Source: Candidatus Obscuribacter sp. (GTDB lineage: Bacteria; Cyanobacteriota; Vampirovibrionia; Obscuribacterales; Obscuribacteraceae). Taken from it: a DNA stretch of 64,000 nucleotides. Shown in pieces: positions 38,985 to 47,973 of this stretch (the stretch's first letter is position 1; each line of letters begins with the position of its first letter). Both the position numbers and the translations under genes were made by a program. A model generated the notes under the pieces. The model was not told the DNA's origin and made no database searches. It saw only the letters and a program-made list of their open reading frames with translations. The stretch is from positions 35,668-99,667 of the forward strand of contig JADYXR010000075.1 of NCBI GenBank assembly GCA_021772095.1. The letters run 5' to 3'.

Positions 38985-40481
38985 ATGGCACAGAAGACAG
39001 CCTACATCTGGGGTCCCATCTCGAGCTTCACCGGCCCGCTAGTCTCCTTCCTCGTCAAGAAGGGTTGGCACGCGCATGTCGCATGTAAGAGCTCGCTCAA
39101 CCTGCTGTCGCTATCGCCGCTGGATTTGCGCTCTTCCGTTCAAGCCGGCATTGAAGCCGCATTAGGCGGACACGACAAAGCAAAAGCTTTTCAAGACCGA
39201 ATCAAAATCGTCGAACATAACGAGTTTGCAAAAGGCACCACATATGATGCCGTTGTTTTTTCGGGCATTCCTCCGAATTTCGATGAACCTCGTGGTCCCC
39301 GGGCACCATGGTCGGCTCACGAACTGAAAGATGTTTTAAACGGCACAAAAGGCGCGCCGCTTTTTGTTGTCTCGTCGCTGCATGGCGGTGTACAAGCCGA
39401 TGGTGTTGTCCCTGAAGAATACGAATTTTCTAGAAGAAAACCGCAGACCACCTGGGAAAGCATTTGCCAGCAGTACGAAACCAAAGTTATCGAAAAGCTG
39501 AAAAACTTGGAACACCCGTGGTTTCTCGTCAGACTGCCGCTGCTTGCGGGCGCCACCGTAGATGGTGCCACGTTAAACTACTCAGGCATCTATTCATTGT
39601 TGAGAGAACTCTCCGAGAAAGCGCGTTCGATCAAAGAGCTGCAGCGCGAAATCAAAGAAATCAAGTTGAACTTCAATCCCAACTCGACTCTCTGGTTCAT
39701 GCCGGTTGATACGGCGGTGTACACGTTCTGGAGATTCATCGAAGACGATCAACGATCGCGAACATTGAATTTGATACCAACCAATTCACTGCTCAACATG
39801 GAGTGGATCAAATCAGTCGGCAAAGGGCTGGGCGTCAACATTCGTGATGACGATGAAGACCGACTGAACGTCAATCCAGTTTTGAGAAAATTGTTGACCG
39901 ACAACGTGCAAGTGAAAAACAGAAACTTGTTTGAAGTTGCCGGACGTTATCACATTCCTCCGGTGCAGATCGACGAAGCTTACTTCCAGCAGATTATGGC
40001 AAAAGCTGAAGGCAAGTCCTGGGGCGAAACCCCAGCGCCTGAGCCAAAGAAACCAACCGGTGTTTCTTATTCCGATCGTCTCGCTCGCTTCTATTTCGAA
40101 GAAATTCTTCCCGATTTATTGAATTCGGATTCACTCCTCGACAAAGCAATCGCGCAGTGTCGCTCGATTGGTTTTGTTATCAAAGAAGCATCCGACTTGC
40201 GCTGGCACCTCACTCGCGATGATGGACAGACGATCTTGTCACGCTACGAAGTAACCGATGAGCGCCCGAAAGTTTGTTTCAAACTCTCAGGAAATGCTCT
40301 GGTCAGTTTGATTCAAAGCAAAATGCCTTTGCACCGCGCTCTGCTCATGCGGGTTGTCGAAGTTGAAGGTCCGATTTTCGAAACACTGAAAGTGACCAAC
40401 ATGATCGAACGTTTCTGGAAGGAAAACCCAGTGCACGCCGATCGTCTCAACAACTTGCAGATCGAGAACGCCGCGACTTAG
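38985..40481 (+). CDS. SDR/epimerase-like Rossmann protein with C-terminal extension
   Basis: The N-terminus begins with a strand-loop-helix like that of NAD(P)-binding epimerases (YIWGPISSFTGPLVSFLVKKGW), although the GxxGxxG motif is altered. LFVVSSLHGGV, LVRLPLLAGATVDG and a VDTAVYTFWRFIED segment resemble extended SDR proteins. Residues about 360-498 form an additional unknown domain. Loss of the exact glycine motif makes enzymatic activity uncertain. No neighbour suggests a pathway. The ATG is 228 bases after the RDD gene and has an AAGGAAC motif upstream. Confidence 0.55.
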   Translation: MAQKTAYIWGPISSFTGPLVSFLVKKGWHAHVACKSSLNLLSLSPLDLRSSVQAGIEAALGGHDKAKAFQDRIKIVEHNEFAKGTTYDAVVFSGIPPNFDEPRGPRAPWSAHELKDVLNGTKGAPLFVVSSLHGGVQADGVVPEEYEFSRRKPQTTWESICQQYETKVIEKLKNLEHPWFLVRLPLLAGATVDGATLNYSGIYSLLRELSEKARSIKELQREIKEIKLNFNPNSTLWFMPVDTAVYTFWRFIEDDQRSRTLNLIPTNSLLNMEWIKSVGKGLGVNIRDDDEDRLNVNPVLRKLLTDNVQVKNRNLFEVAGRYHIPPVQIDEAYFQQIMAKAEGKSWGETPAPEPKKPTGVSYSDRLARFYFEEILPDLLNSDSLLDKAIAQCRSIGFVIKEASDLRWHLTRDDGQTILSRYEVTDERPKVCFKLSGNALVSLIQSKMPLHRALLMRVVEVEGPIFETLKVTNMIERFWKENPVHADRLNNLQIENAAT

Positions 40482-40667
40482 AAGCGGTTCGCATTTAAAC
40501 AAATCGATTTCACTGGTATTAACCGCATAGTTGAGCCGGTTGATTTTCGCTATTTTAAGATATCGTTATCTAATTTGGTTATTCTAGGATAAGCGTGTGT
40601 TTCGTTATTCAGGATAGCGGTACGGTTCAAATTGCGGTGCTCGACACGCTGATGGAGACTTAGAGAC

Positions 40668-41789
40668 TTGACCGGCTGGACAGCCAAACTAGGATACGCA
40701 GTCGCCGCGCTTACGTTGATGTACTTCATCGTTTATGCGGTTGCTTGTCCGTCGAAGGAATTGGTTGCTGCGGTCGCCATGGAAGTGATCGTCTTCATCC
40801 TTGTTATCGGATTTCGTTCGCGCAAGAAGAACAAGCACTCGCGAGAAGCGCAGCAAGCCGTTTTAGACGAGCTGAGCACGAAGTCGGCCATCACGCGCCA
40901 CGGTTGGATGTTCGCGAAAAGAACTACAGTGGTTGCGCTTATGCTCACCATTTTGTTCATGGTCTTCGATTTCACGGCACTGGCACTGACGCTCTCGCAG
41001 CAATTAGAACCGGCCAAGCAAATGTATTTGATCAACCCTGTCTATCGAATTCCGGGAGTGCATCCGGCGTTATCGGCAGAGCTGTTGGCGGGCGCGTATA
41101 TGGAAGCAGACCGTTTGCCGCACGCGGAGAAATTGTCGGAGTTTTTGCTTGATATTCGACAGAGCATTTACGGTGAAGATCATTTGCTGGTCGCCGATAT
41201 GTATGGAAATTTCGCACGCATAAACCTGCAAAAGGGTGACTTTAAAACTGCCGAGAAATATTGCCGCCAGTCGATCGCGTTATCGACGAAAACTAGTGGC
41301 TATAACCATCTCGGTGATGGACTGACAAAACTCGGCAATTCGCTCCAGGGACAAAAGCGTTATCTAGAAGCCGAAACAGTTTATAAAGAAGCGCTTGCCA
41401 TGCGGGAGCGCGAGTTTGGTACTAAGAGCGAACGAGTTTTAAAAACGCTGACAGACCTGGAACCGTGCCTGAGATTGCAGGATAAGAATACCGAGGCAGA
41501 CGCGGTCGCCGTCCGAATAAAAGACGTGCAGGCGTTTCAAGACGCACAAATCACGACCAGCAATCCATGGTTTCTGCCGCTATCAGTTGCGATTTCATTT
41601 GGAGTATCATTCATTTTGTTTGGTCCTGGCGGAGTGTTGACCAACCTGGCACTGCGACGCATCGAGACGCGGATAAAAAGCGCGGGCGATGGGGCAGATC
41701 CCAAAGACATTCAGAAGCTGATATCTTTGTATAATCATCGCAAAGACAAAAGCAAAGTTGAGTATTACGAAGCTCTTCTCAGTAAATGA
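40668..41789 (+). CDS. TPR membrane protein (kinesin-light-chain-like TPR)
   Basis: Hydrophobic helices near residues 8-26, 32-48, 80-105 and 300-325 frame a TPR section. GDFKTAEKYCRQSIALSTKT and RYLEAETVYKEALAMRERE are typical of the TPR_10/TPR_12 type. It is likely membrane-bound with the repeats on one face, serving as a scaffold. The start is a TTG with a GGAG motif about 11 bases upstream. The retropepsin pair follows after 15 bases, so the three form one operon. Confidence 0.6.
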   Translation: MTGWTAKLGYAVAALTLMYFIVYAVACPSKELVAAVAMEVIVFILVIGFRSRKKNKHSREAQQAVLDELSTKSAITRHGWMFAKRTTVVALMLTILFMVFDFTALALTLSQQLEPAKQMYLINPVYRIPGVHPALSAELLAGAYMEADRLPHAEKLSEFLLDIRQSIYGEDHLLVADMYGNFARINLQKGDFKTAEKYCRQSIALSTKTSGYNHLGDGLTKLGNSLQGQKRYLEAETVYKEALAMREREFGTKSERVLKTLTDLEPCLRLQDKNTEADAVAVRIKDVQAFQDAQITTSNPWFLPLSVAISFGVSFILFGPGGVLTNLALRRIETRIKSAGDGADPKDIQKLISLYNHRKDKSKVEYYEALLSK

Positions 41790-41804
41790 AAGGACCGCGC
41801 GCTG

Positions 41805-43091
41805 TTGTTAAAAATATCGATCAACATGCGGGCTAAGTGCCCAAGCGGCTTTCGAACGTTGACTTATTTGGGCATTGGGTTCGTTCTGTGCTCGTCGTTT
41901 TCGCTCGCCGCGTTGGCTGAAACTGTTTTTGAAAAAGGTGTCAGTCAATTTAAAAACGGCAAGTACGAAGAGGCTGTGGTTTCTTTTCGCGCGGCCGCGG
42001 AGCGCGGCATCAACAAGCCGACGGCAATTTATTACATGGCGATGAGCTACCAGCAATTGGGACAGTTGCAGCAAGCACACGACACCTACAAATATGTTTG
42101 CACGGAATACCCCAACGCACCGGTGTTTGCGCGTGCGTTTCAAACCATGAAACAAATCGGTGAGCGATTGAACCAACTCAAGGAAAGCGCTCAGGACGGA
42201 CCTCTTGGTACGAATTTGAAACCGGTTGGATTGCCCAAAGAACCGGCAGAAGAACAATTCATGCCGCACTCACCGATGGCGGGCGCCAACGAATACATAG
42301 TGCCGTTCACTGATGAGGCAATGGACGGGCGCATTTACATCGACGGTTCTATTAACGGCAAAAGGTGCAAGCTTTTATTTGATACCGGAGCTGGTGTCAC
42401 GTTTTGCAGACAAAGTTTTTTGGAAAAACAAAAGTGGAAGTTTGACTGGATCAAAGAAGTTGCCATCATCCCCGGTGCACTGCGTGAGTCGCCTGCAAAA
42501 GTCGCTATCGTGAAAGTCGCTCTGGGCAACCTTGTCCGCGAGAACAAAATCTACGTCGAGCAAGATTCACCGGACAGTTTGTATGCTTCATTCGATAACT
42601 GCCCGATTGTCGGACAAAGTTTTTTCGGAGATTTGAGTTACGAAATCGATGGTCGCCGAAATTACATCATCTTTCGCAAAGCGGCATTGCGACCAAGATC
42701 GGCTCCGCCGGTCAAACCAGCAGCCCGAGAGGTGCCATTCATCCGAGAGGGTTCGCATATGGTCGTGAAAGTGAAGGTAAACAATCGCGAGTGCGATATG
42801 TATTTTGACACCGGAGCCAGCCAGATTGTTTTTGCAGATCGGCACCTGGCGCAATGCGGACTGAATCGTCCAGTTGAAGCGACCAATACCATCCGCAGAA
42901 CGGTCGACGGTCGCCGAGACAGCTATGCCTTCTCGATTGACAGGGTTCAGCTTGGACCGATCGACAAGACGGAAGTACATGCTGCTGTTCTTTTAAATAC
43001 AAAGTTTTCGAAACCTCTGTTAGGTCAGAGCTTTCTGCAGGGATTAAAGTACACAGTCGATCCCACGCGTCAGGTTATCCGGTTCGAATAA
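41805..43091 (+). CDS. Secreted TPR/retropepsin-like aspartyl protease 1
   Basis: A signal peptide near residues 15-38 is followed by TPR-like helices (about 45-125: VSQFKNGKYEEAVVSFRAAAERG). Two retropepsin-type domains follow, with DTGA motifs in LLFDTGAGVTF and MYFDTGASQIVFADRHL. Retropepsins need two DTG aspartates, normally as a dimer; here both come from one chain. The protein probably acts in the envelope; substrate unknown. The TTG start has AAAGGA 10 bases upstream; ATG 41826 is an alternative. Its stop overlaps the next gene by one base (TAATG). Confidence 0.75.
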   Translation: MLKISINMRAKCPSGFRTLTYLGIGFVLCSSFSLAALAETVFEKGVSQFKNGKYEEAVVSFRAAAERGINKPTAIYYMAMSYQQLGQLQQAHDTYKYVCTEYPNAPVFARAFQTMKQIGERLNQLKESAQDGPLGTNLKPVGLPKEPAEEQFMPHSPMAGANEYIVPFTDEAMDGRIYIDGSINGKRCKLLFDTGAGVTFCRQSFLEKQKWKFDWIKEVAIIPGALRESPAKVAIVKVALGNLVRENKIYVEQDSPDSLYASFDNCPIVGQSFFGDLSYEIDGRRNYIIFRKAALRPRSAPPVKPAAREVPFIREGSHMVVKVKVNNRECDMYFDTGASQIVFADRHLAQCGLNRPVEATNTIRRTVDGRRDSYAFSIDRVQLGPIDKTEVHAAVLLNTKFSKPLLGQSFLQGLKYTVDPTRQVIRFE

Positions 43092-44608
43092 TGGAGCGCT
43101 ATACTGAGTCAATGGCTAGTCTTTGCGGACGTTCAGAAACCGTTCTCTTTAGATTGGGCGCTTGTTTGCTGACAAGCCTGGTAGTTGCTTGCGTCGGTGC
43201 CGAAGCTGTTAATTCAGAAGATAGCAAGTCGCAGAACCCAAGCTGGCGCAATCAAATCGCGCAGAGTCAAATTGTTCAGGGAAGCGGAACACAGTCGGCA
43301 GGAGCACAGAACGCCGGCAGTAATTCCATTTCGCCGTCGGTTGGTAGTAGTTCCACAACACCGTCGGTCGGTAGCGGCTCCACAACACCATCAACCCGCA
43401 GCGGTTCCACAATGCCGCCGGTCGGCAGCAGTTCCATATCGCCATCGTCTGGTTCCACGGACAGCCCTTACAATCGCGCAGTTGGTTTATACGGCACAAA
43501 GAAATTTACCGAAGCACTTGTGGTACTCGAGACAGGACAAATTGCGCCGACACAGGCCGCTAATGCCGCGTACTATCGAGCCCTCTGCTATCACCAATTA
43601 GGCAAAACAAAAGAAGCCGCGGCTGCCTATCGTTATGTTTTTTCCAAGTACCCGCAAAGTATTGCCGCACGAAACGCGATTAAAACCCTGGCGAAGCTCG
43701 ATCCAGCCGCCTCAGTAGCAGCACTGAAAACGGTCGAATCAGTAAAAGCCGGACCAATCGATTGGACTAATTTACCCGATCAAGTTTCGGTGCCATTTCG
43801 CAAAGGTGCCGGCGGAGCGCTGATGGTGCAAGCCGAGATGAACGGCGTACCTGTCATCATGATGTTCGATACCGGCGCCTCGACCACCGCTTTGACAGAA
43901 ACATTTTTAAGAGAAAACAACATCACACTGAAGCGAACCAAGTATCACGGACGCGCAATGGGCGTGGGCGGCGAGGTTTCCACCAACATCGCGATGGCTG
44001 ACATCCGACTCGGTCAAATCCGGCGCACGATACCACTGATGGTGCAGGATGATCGCGGTCAATCAAAGAGTCAACCGGCTCTGCTCGGACAAAGTTTTTA
44101 TGGAGATCTGCCTTACTCAATCGATGACTCACGAGGGCAAATCATTTTCTCCAAACCAGCCCCTGAGCTGCGTGTCGCCGGACAGGGCGCCAGAGTTGGC
44201 GCAGGCGGACAAAAGCAAGTCAAAGTAATTAAATACGCCGACAACGAAATTCCATTCCGAAAAGTTGGAAACAACCTTGTCGTCCTGGTTAAAGTAAATG
44301 GACGCGAATGCGAAATGTATTTCGACACCGGTGCGTCGACCGTCGCGTTCGCTGATAGACACCTGGCGGCATGCGGGTTGAATCGTCCAACCGGCGCATT
44401 CGCCGGAGGAGCCGGCGGCGTCGGCGGCAACCGCGAAGCATTTCATTTCATCATCGACAGCCTCAAAATGGCGAATGTGGAACGTCGTGACGTGCACGCG
44501 GCCGTGCTGATCAACGCCAACTTCGACCGACCGCTACTCGGGCAAACGTTCCTTACCGGATTGCGATACACAATAGACCCAGTACGCAGCGTCATCCGTT
44601 TCGAGTAA
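43091..44608 (+). CDS. Secreted TPR/retropepsin-like aspartyl protease 2
   Basis: This is a paralogue of the preceding protease: signal peptide (about residues 18-37), a Ser/Thr/Pro-rich linker, TPR helices (about 130-190) and two DTGA retropepsin domains (MMFDTGASTTALTE and MYFDTGASTVAFADRHL). The linker is made of 9-residue units like VGSSSTTPS (about residues 76-120), absent from the first copy. Such linkers often span the cell wall or space domains. The ATG lies inside the TAATG overlap, which couples the pair. It is convergent with the riboflavin cluster. Confidence 0.76.
   Translation: MERYTESMASLCGRSETVLFRLGACLLTSLVVACVGAEAVNSEDSKSQNPSWRNQIAQSQIVQGSGTQSAGAQNAGSNSISPSVGSSSTTPSVGSGSTTPSTRSGSTMPPVGSSSISPSSGSTDSPYNRAVGLYGTKKFTEALVVLETGQIAPTQAANAAYYRALCYHQLGKTKEAAAAYRYVFSKYPQSIAARNAIKTLAKLDPAASVAALKTVESVKAGPIDWTNLPDQVSVPFRKGAGGALMVQAEMNGVPVIMMFDTGASTTALTETFLRENNITLKRTKYHGRAMGVGGEVSTNIAMADIRLGQIRRTIPLMVQDDRGQSKSQPALLGQSFYGDLPYSIDDSRGQIIFSKPAPELRVAGQGARVGAGGQKQVKVIKYADNEIPFRKVGNNLVVLVKVNGRECEMYFDTGASTVAFADRHLAACGLNRPTGAFAGGAGGVGGNREAFHFIIDSLKMANVERRDVHAAVLINANFDRPLLGQTFLTGLRYTIDPVRSVIRFE
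43320..43460 (+). repeat. 27-bp coding repeats in the second retropepsin gene
   Basis: About five degenerate 27-bp units encode V-G-S-(S/G)-S-(T/I)-(T/S)-P-S. They mark a repeat-expanded linker not shared with the tandem paralogue. Confidence 0.7.
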
Positions 44609-44627
44609 TTGCGCTTGAGCGTTCGAT

Positions 44628-45158
44628 CTAAACGATCGTTGTTTTAGTTTTGTTGGCTTCGGGAGCTTCTTTGCGGCGTTTCATCGCGGCAAGCAAGTTG
44701 ACCATCTCGATTGCACCGACAGCGCAATCCGCGCCTTTGTTGCCGGCTTTAGTTCCAGCGCGCTCGATTGCTTGTTCGATTGTCTCGGTCGTCAGTACAC
44801 CGTAGATGGTCGGAACGCCAGTGTCTACGCTGATTCGCGAGATGCCTGACGCGTTTTCACCGGCGACGAAATCGAAGTGCGCAGTGGCACCGCGGATGAC
44901 GGCACCCAGACAAATGACGGCATCATACAATTTGCTTTCGGCGGCTTTGCGGGCCACCAGAGGAATTTCGAAAGCGCCGGGGCACCACATCACATCGATG
45001 TGAGCAGGTTCTGCTCCGTGCCTTCTCAGTGCATCGATACAACCTTCCAGCAAGCGAGTTGTAATCATATCGTTGAAGCGGCTCACTACGATTCCAAACT
45101 TGAGACCGGTGGCAATCAAACGGCCTTCAATTACGTTGACTTGATCGTTAGTGGACAT
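44628..45158 (-). CDS. ribH: 6,7-dimethyl-8-ribityllumazine synthase
   Basis: This condenses 5-amino-6-ribitylaminouracil with dihydroxybutanone phosphate to lumazine, the penultimate step of riboflavin synthesis. [15 protein letters not shown], the [14 protein letters not shown] substrate-binding segment, [17 protein letters not shown] and [16 protein letters not shown] are all typical. A short Lys/Thr-rich tail follows. An AAGGAGC ribosome binding site precedes the ATG. It is the last of three rib genes on the minus strand, separated from ribBA by a repeat-filled 173-base gap. Confidence 0.96.
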   Translation of the reverse strand: MSTNDQVNVIEGRLIATGLKFGIVVSRFNDMITTRLLEGCIDALRRHGAEPAHIDVMWCPGAFEIPLVARKAAESKLYDAVICLGAVIRGATAHFDFVAGENASGISRISVDTGVPTIYGVLTTETIEQAIERAGTKAGNKGADCAVGAIEMVNLLAAMKRRKEAPEANKTKTTIV

Positions 45159-45242
45159 ATACGCTCCTTTAAAGTGGTATCAAATGCGATGTCGTATGAA
45201 ACTCTGGATTCCGTTCTAATTACTGAGCGCTCGAGCCGTTTT

Positions 45243-45358
45243 CTTAGTTGCTTACGCTGTTTCTTGGTCGCTCACGCTGTTCTTCGGTCGCTGTGTTAAT
45301 TAGTCGCTCGGTTTAATTAGTCGCTCACAATTTACTTAGTCAGCACGCTCACGCTGTG
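45243..45358. repeat. Degenerate 17-20 bp tandem repeat at the ribBA 3' end
   Basis: Five or six units of the type TTAGTCGCTCACGCTGTT follow one another from the last codons of ribBA into the gap before ribH. The final copy encodes the end of RibBA (VSVLTK). Confidence 0.7.
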
Positions 45359-46651
45359 CTTCGAGCGCTTTCCCAGCGGCGGTTCTCCTTTACCTTTGTC
45401 GAAGTTTTGTTCGTCGAGTCCTTCGAGCCAGTGACCCATTTTTTCTTTTTTCACAAGCAAGTAACCGAGGTTGTGACTGTTGCATGCAGCAGGCAAACTG
45501 ACTCGGCCAGAGACTTTCAGACCGTAGCCTTCCAGGCCGACAATTTTTCTTGGATTGTTGGTTATCAATTTGACGGAGCTTAAACCGAGGTCTGCAAGAA
45601 TCTGCGCGCCGACACCGTAGTCTCGCAGGTCGGGTTTAAACCCGAGTGATTCGTTGGCTTGAATCGTGTCCTGACCGTCGTCTTGAAGTGAGTAGGCTTT
45701 GATTTTGTTCAATAAACCAATGCCGCGACCTTCCTGGCGGAGATAGACGAGAACGCCGCGTTCTTGTTTTGCGATCATCGCCATGGCGGCTTCCAATTGC
45801 GGACCGCAGTCACAGCGCAGGCTGGCGAAAACATCGCCTGTCAGGCACTCGGAATGGACACGGATGAGAACGTCTTCCTGCCCCTGTACATCACCTTTTA
45901 CGAAGGCGAGGTGTTCTTGACCATCAAGATTGTTTCGGTATGCATAAACGGTAAACTCGCCGTATGCCGATGGAAACACAGCGACGGCTTCGCGGGCGAC
46001 GAAACGCTCGCTCTTCAATCTATACGCGATCAGCTGGGCGATCGTGATGTATTTGATTTTGTGTTTTTCGGCAAATTCGCGCAGTTGTGGAACGCGTGCC
46101 ATCGAGCCGTCGGTGTTCAAGATTTCGCAAATTACACCTGCTGGTGTCAATCCGGACAGTCTGGCCAGGTCGCATGCAGCCTCAGTATGACCGGCTCTGC
46201 GCAGGACGCCGCCCTCGCGTGCCACCAGTGGTGAGATGTGTCCGGGACGTCGCAAATCTGATTCGACCGAGTTGGGGTCGACTGCAACTTTAATTGTGGT
46301 GGCGCGATCGTAAGCGCTGATTCCGGTAGTGACACCATATTTAGGGTCAGCATCGACAGTGACGGTAAAAGCTGTGCTTTGCGATTCGGTGTTGTGCTCG
46401 ACCATAAACGGCAGATTCAGACGTTTTGCATGCTCTTGAGTCAATGTTAAACAGACCCAGCCTCGCGCTTCGGTCACCATAAAGTTGACCATCGCCGGCG
46501 TAATCAGCTCGGCTGCGCAAATCAAATCACCTTCGTTTTCGCGTCCTTCGTCATCGGAGACGATTACGAACTTGCCGTTGACAATGTCAGCAAGCGCTTC
46601 TTCGACGGTATTAAAATCTTCGCTGTCGCCAGTGTTTTGCGGTACTACCAC
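45332..46651 (-). CDS. ribBA: Bifunctional DHBP synthase / GTP cyclohydrolase II
   Basis: The N-terminal half is 3,4-dihydroxy-2-butanone-4-phosphate synthase (DDEGRENEGDLICAA, YDRATTI, GHTEAACDLARLSG). The C-terminal half is GTP cyclohydrolase II with the zinc cysteines in SECLTGDVFASLRCDC and the RQEGRGIGL motif. It makes both precursors of riboflavin from ribulose-5-phosphate and GTP. Length (439) and motif set are complete. It lies between ribE and ribH; the final residues are encoded in a tandem repeat that continues downstream. Confidence 0.96.
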   Translation of the reverse strand: MVVPQNTGDSEDFNTVEEALADIVNGKFVIVSDDEGRENEGDLICAAELITPAMVNFMVTEARGWVCLTLTQEHAKRLNLPFMVEHNTESQSTAFTVTVDADPKYGVTTGISAYDRATTIKVAVDPNSVESDLRRPGHISPLVAREGGVLRRAGHTEAACDLARLSGLTPAGVICEILNTDGSMARVPQLREFAEKHKIKYITIAQLIAYRLKSERFVAREAVAVFPSAYGEFTVYAYRNNLDGQEHLAFVKGDVQGQEDVLIRVHSECLTGDVFASLRCDCGPQLEAAMAMIAKQERGVLVYLRQEGRGIGLLNKIKAYSLQDDGQDTIQANESLGFKPDLRDYGVGAQILADLGLSSVKLITNNPRKIVGLEGYGLKVSGRVSLPAACNSHNLGYLLVKKEKMGHWLEGLDEQNFDKGKGEPPLGKRSKHSVSVLTK

Positions 46652-46782
46652 GATCGACTCCCTGTGTTTCGAAAGATTCCGGTCGCAACGAGCGTTGAAT
46701 TCTTGAGCGCGATATCCTGAGCAATATCAAAGCCTGAAAGAGCAGCTGTCTTGACATCAAAAGTCTAACTTCCAATATGCTT

Positions 46783-47451
46783 TTAGAGTACAGATTCTCT
46801 CTCTTTATTAAGGTTTTCCAGATAGCTTTCGCCCACCAATCTGACCACATAACGGGCAATCACATCTGTTTCGACGTTGACCGGGTCGCCCACGTTCAAT
46901 GCGCCGATCGTCGTAACGTCCATGGTGTGGGGGATAAGCGCCACGGTGAACCAGAACTCATTTTGCGAATCTGACGAAGATGAATTATTAGTAAGCCCGC
47001 CACAATCAGCAACCGTGAGCGAAACACCCTCGACCGTCACCGACCCTTTTTTTACGAAAAATGACGACCATTTCGATTCCAGGTTGAACTTCATCAACTT
47101 GGAAAAGCCATCTTCTTTTATCTCGCTGATGCGCCCGACAGTATCGACGTGACCCGTGACCATATGCCCACCAAGCCGATCTGACAGTTTCAGTGCTTTC
47201 TCGAGATTGACTTTGTGGCCGGTTTTCAAACCACCAAGCGTGGTGCAGCGCAGCGTTTCCTGCGTGATTTCGACGTCGAACCATTCATTCGAATACTCGA
47301 CAACAGTCAAACAGGTCCCACAAACCGCGATGGATTCACCCATTTGAGCATCGGTCAGAATCGACGGCGCCTTGACGCGCATACGAATGCCGCCGCCTGT
47401 GTCCTCGATTTTCTCGATGGTTCCTACCGCTTCAACGATTCCAGAAAACAT
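46783..47451 (-). CDS. ribE: Riboflavin synthase alpha subunit
   Basis: The last riboflavin enzyme dismutates two lumazine molecules. It is made of two similar lumazine-binding halves: MFSGIVEAVGTIEKIE with CGTCLTVVE, and GHMVTGHVDTVGRI with VEGVSLTVADCG. It has 222 residues, the normal size, with a serine-rich insert (NNSSSSDSQNE) at about 153-163. A strong AAAGGAG site precedes the ATG. It is the first gene of the rib cluster; the long upstream region contains repeats and a structured element. Confidence 0.95.
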   Translation of the reverse strand: MFSGIVEAVGTIEKIEDTGGGIRMRVKAPSILTDAQMGESIAVCGTCLTVVEYSNEWFDVEITQETLRCTTLGGLKTGHKVNLEKALKLSDRLGGHMVTGHVDTVGRISEIKEDGFSKLMKFNLESKWSSFFVKKGSVTVEGVSLTVADCGGLTNNSSSSDSQNEFWFTVALIPHTMDVTTIGALNVGDPVNVETDVIARYVVRLVGESYLENLNKERESVL

Positions 47452-47471
47452 AAAGACTCCTTTGCTATGCG

Positions 47472-47564
47472 GATTTCAATCGTTTCAGTTTAGATTTCAA
47501 TCGTTTCAATTTAGAAATCTCCGTTCAAATCAATAAATTATTCCGTTCAATCAATAAATAATGG
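47472..47564. repeat. Two adjacent tandem duplications upstream of ribE
   Basis: A 21-base phrase GATTTCAATCGTTTCAnTTTA occurs at 47472 and 47493 with one difference. A second pair, CCGTTCAA(A)TCAATAAAT, lies at 47521 and 47543. They sit 20-110 bases before the ribE start and could be operators or slippage products. Confidence 0.7.
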
Positions 47565-47763
47565 AAGATCCGGAACGGCACATTCCAAGTGTCATATTGT
47601 ATTTTCGAAAATCGCTCAAAACCGGCATATTAAAGTATGCCACTCAGCAAATTTACTCACTACAGAGGAATTCGGCTGGTTATATAAGATGCGATCTGAA
47701 CCTTTTGATATCACGATGAAATGAAAACCAGCGCCTCGCGCGCCATCAAATGATACGCGCACC

Positions 47764-47860
47764 GGGGCTGATCGGTCGCCAGCCCTTCGAGTCTCTTAAT
47801 CATCTAAACAAGATCGACCGGGATGGGATTTTCACCATTCCCACTCGCGGGGCTTTTGGC
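47764..47860. promoter_or_regulatory. Switch-like structured element between ribE and LysM gene
   Basis: AGCCC-TT-CGAGT (47781-47792) pairs with ACTCG-C-GGGCT (47843-47854), enclosing a bulged GGGATGG/CCATTCCC hairpin (47820-47842). The AGCCC arm can instead pair with GGGCT at 47765-47769, and CGGTCG (47773-47778) with CGACCG (47815-47820) as a pseudoknot. Read on the minus strand it contains AGCCCCGCGAG and GGTGAAAATCCC, reminiscent of pieces of the FMN (RFN) riboswitch, but the full consensus is not there. The rest of the 522-base gap 47452-47973 holds only the duplications near ribE; no gene is seen. Confidence 0.4.
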
Positions 47861-47973
47861 TAAACTCAAAAAACTACTGATATTGCCTGCACTTCTCCAC
47901 TCTCCTGCAGGCCACCAACTCGCTTCACTGCTCACTCACTCACAACCGACTCGCTAACGGGGCTTAAGCTGCT

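Noticed and set aside
45243..45358. CRISPR array near ribBA
   Set aside because: Repeats are directly adjacent, 17-20 bases, degenerate and without spacers; no cas genes.
47452..47973. Standard FMN riboswitch upstream of ribE
   Set aside because: Only parts resemble the consensus; the 5' GGGGCAGGGTGAAA-type segment and the closing segment are absent, so it is not annotated as such.
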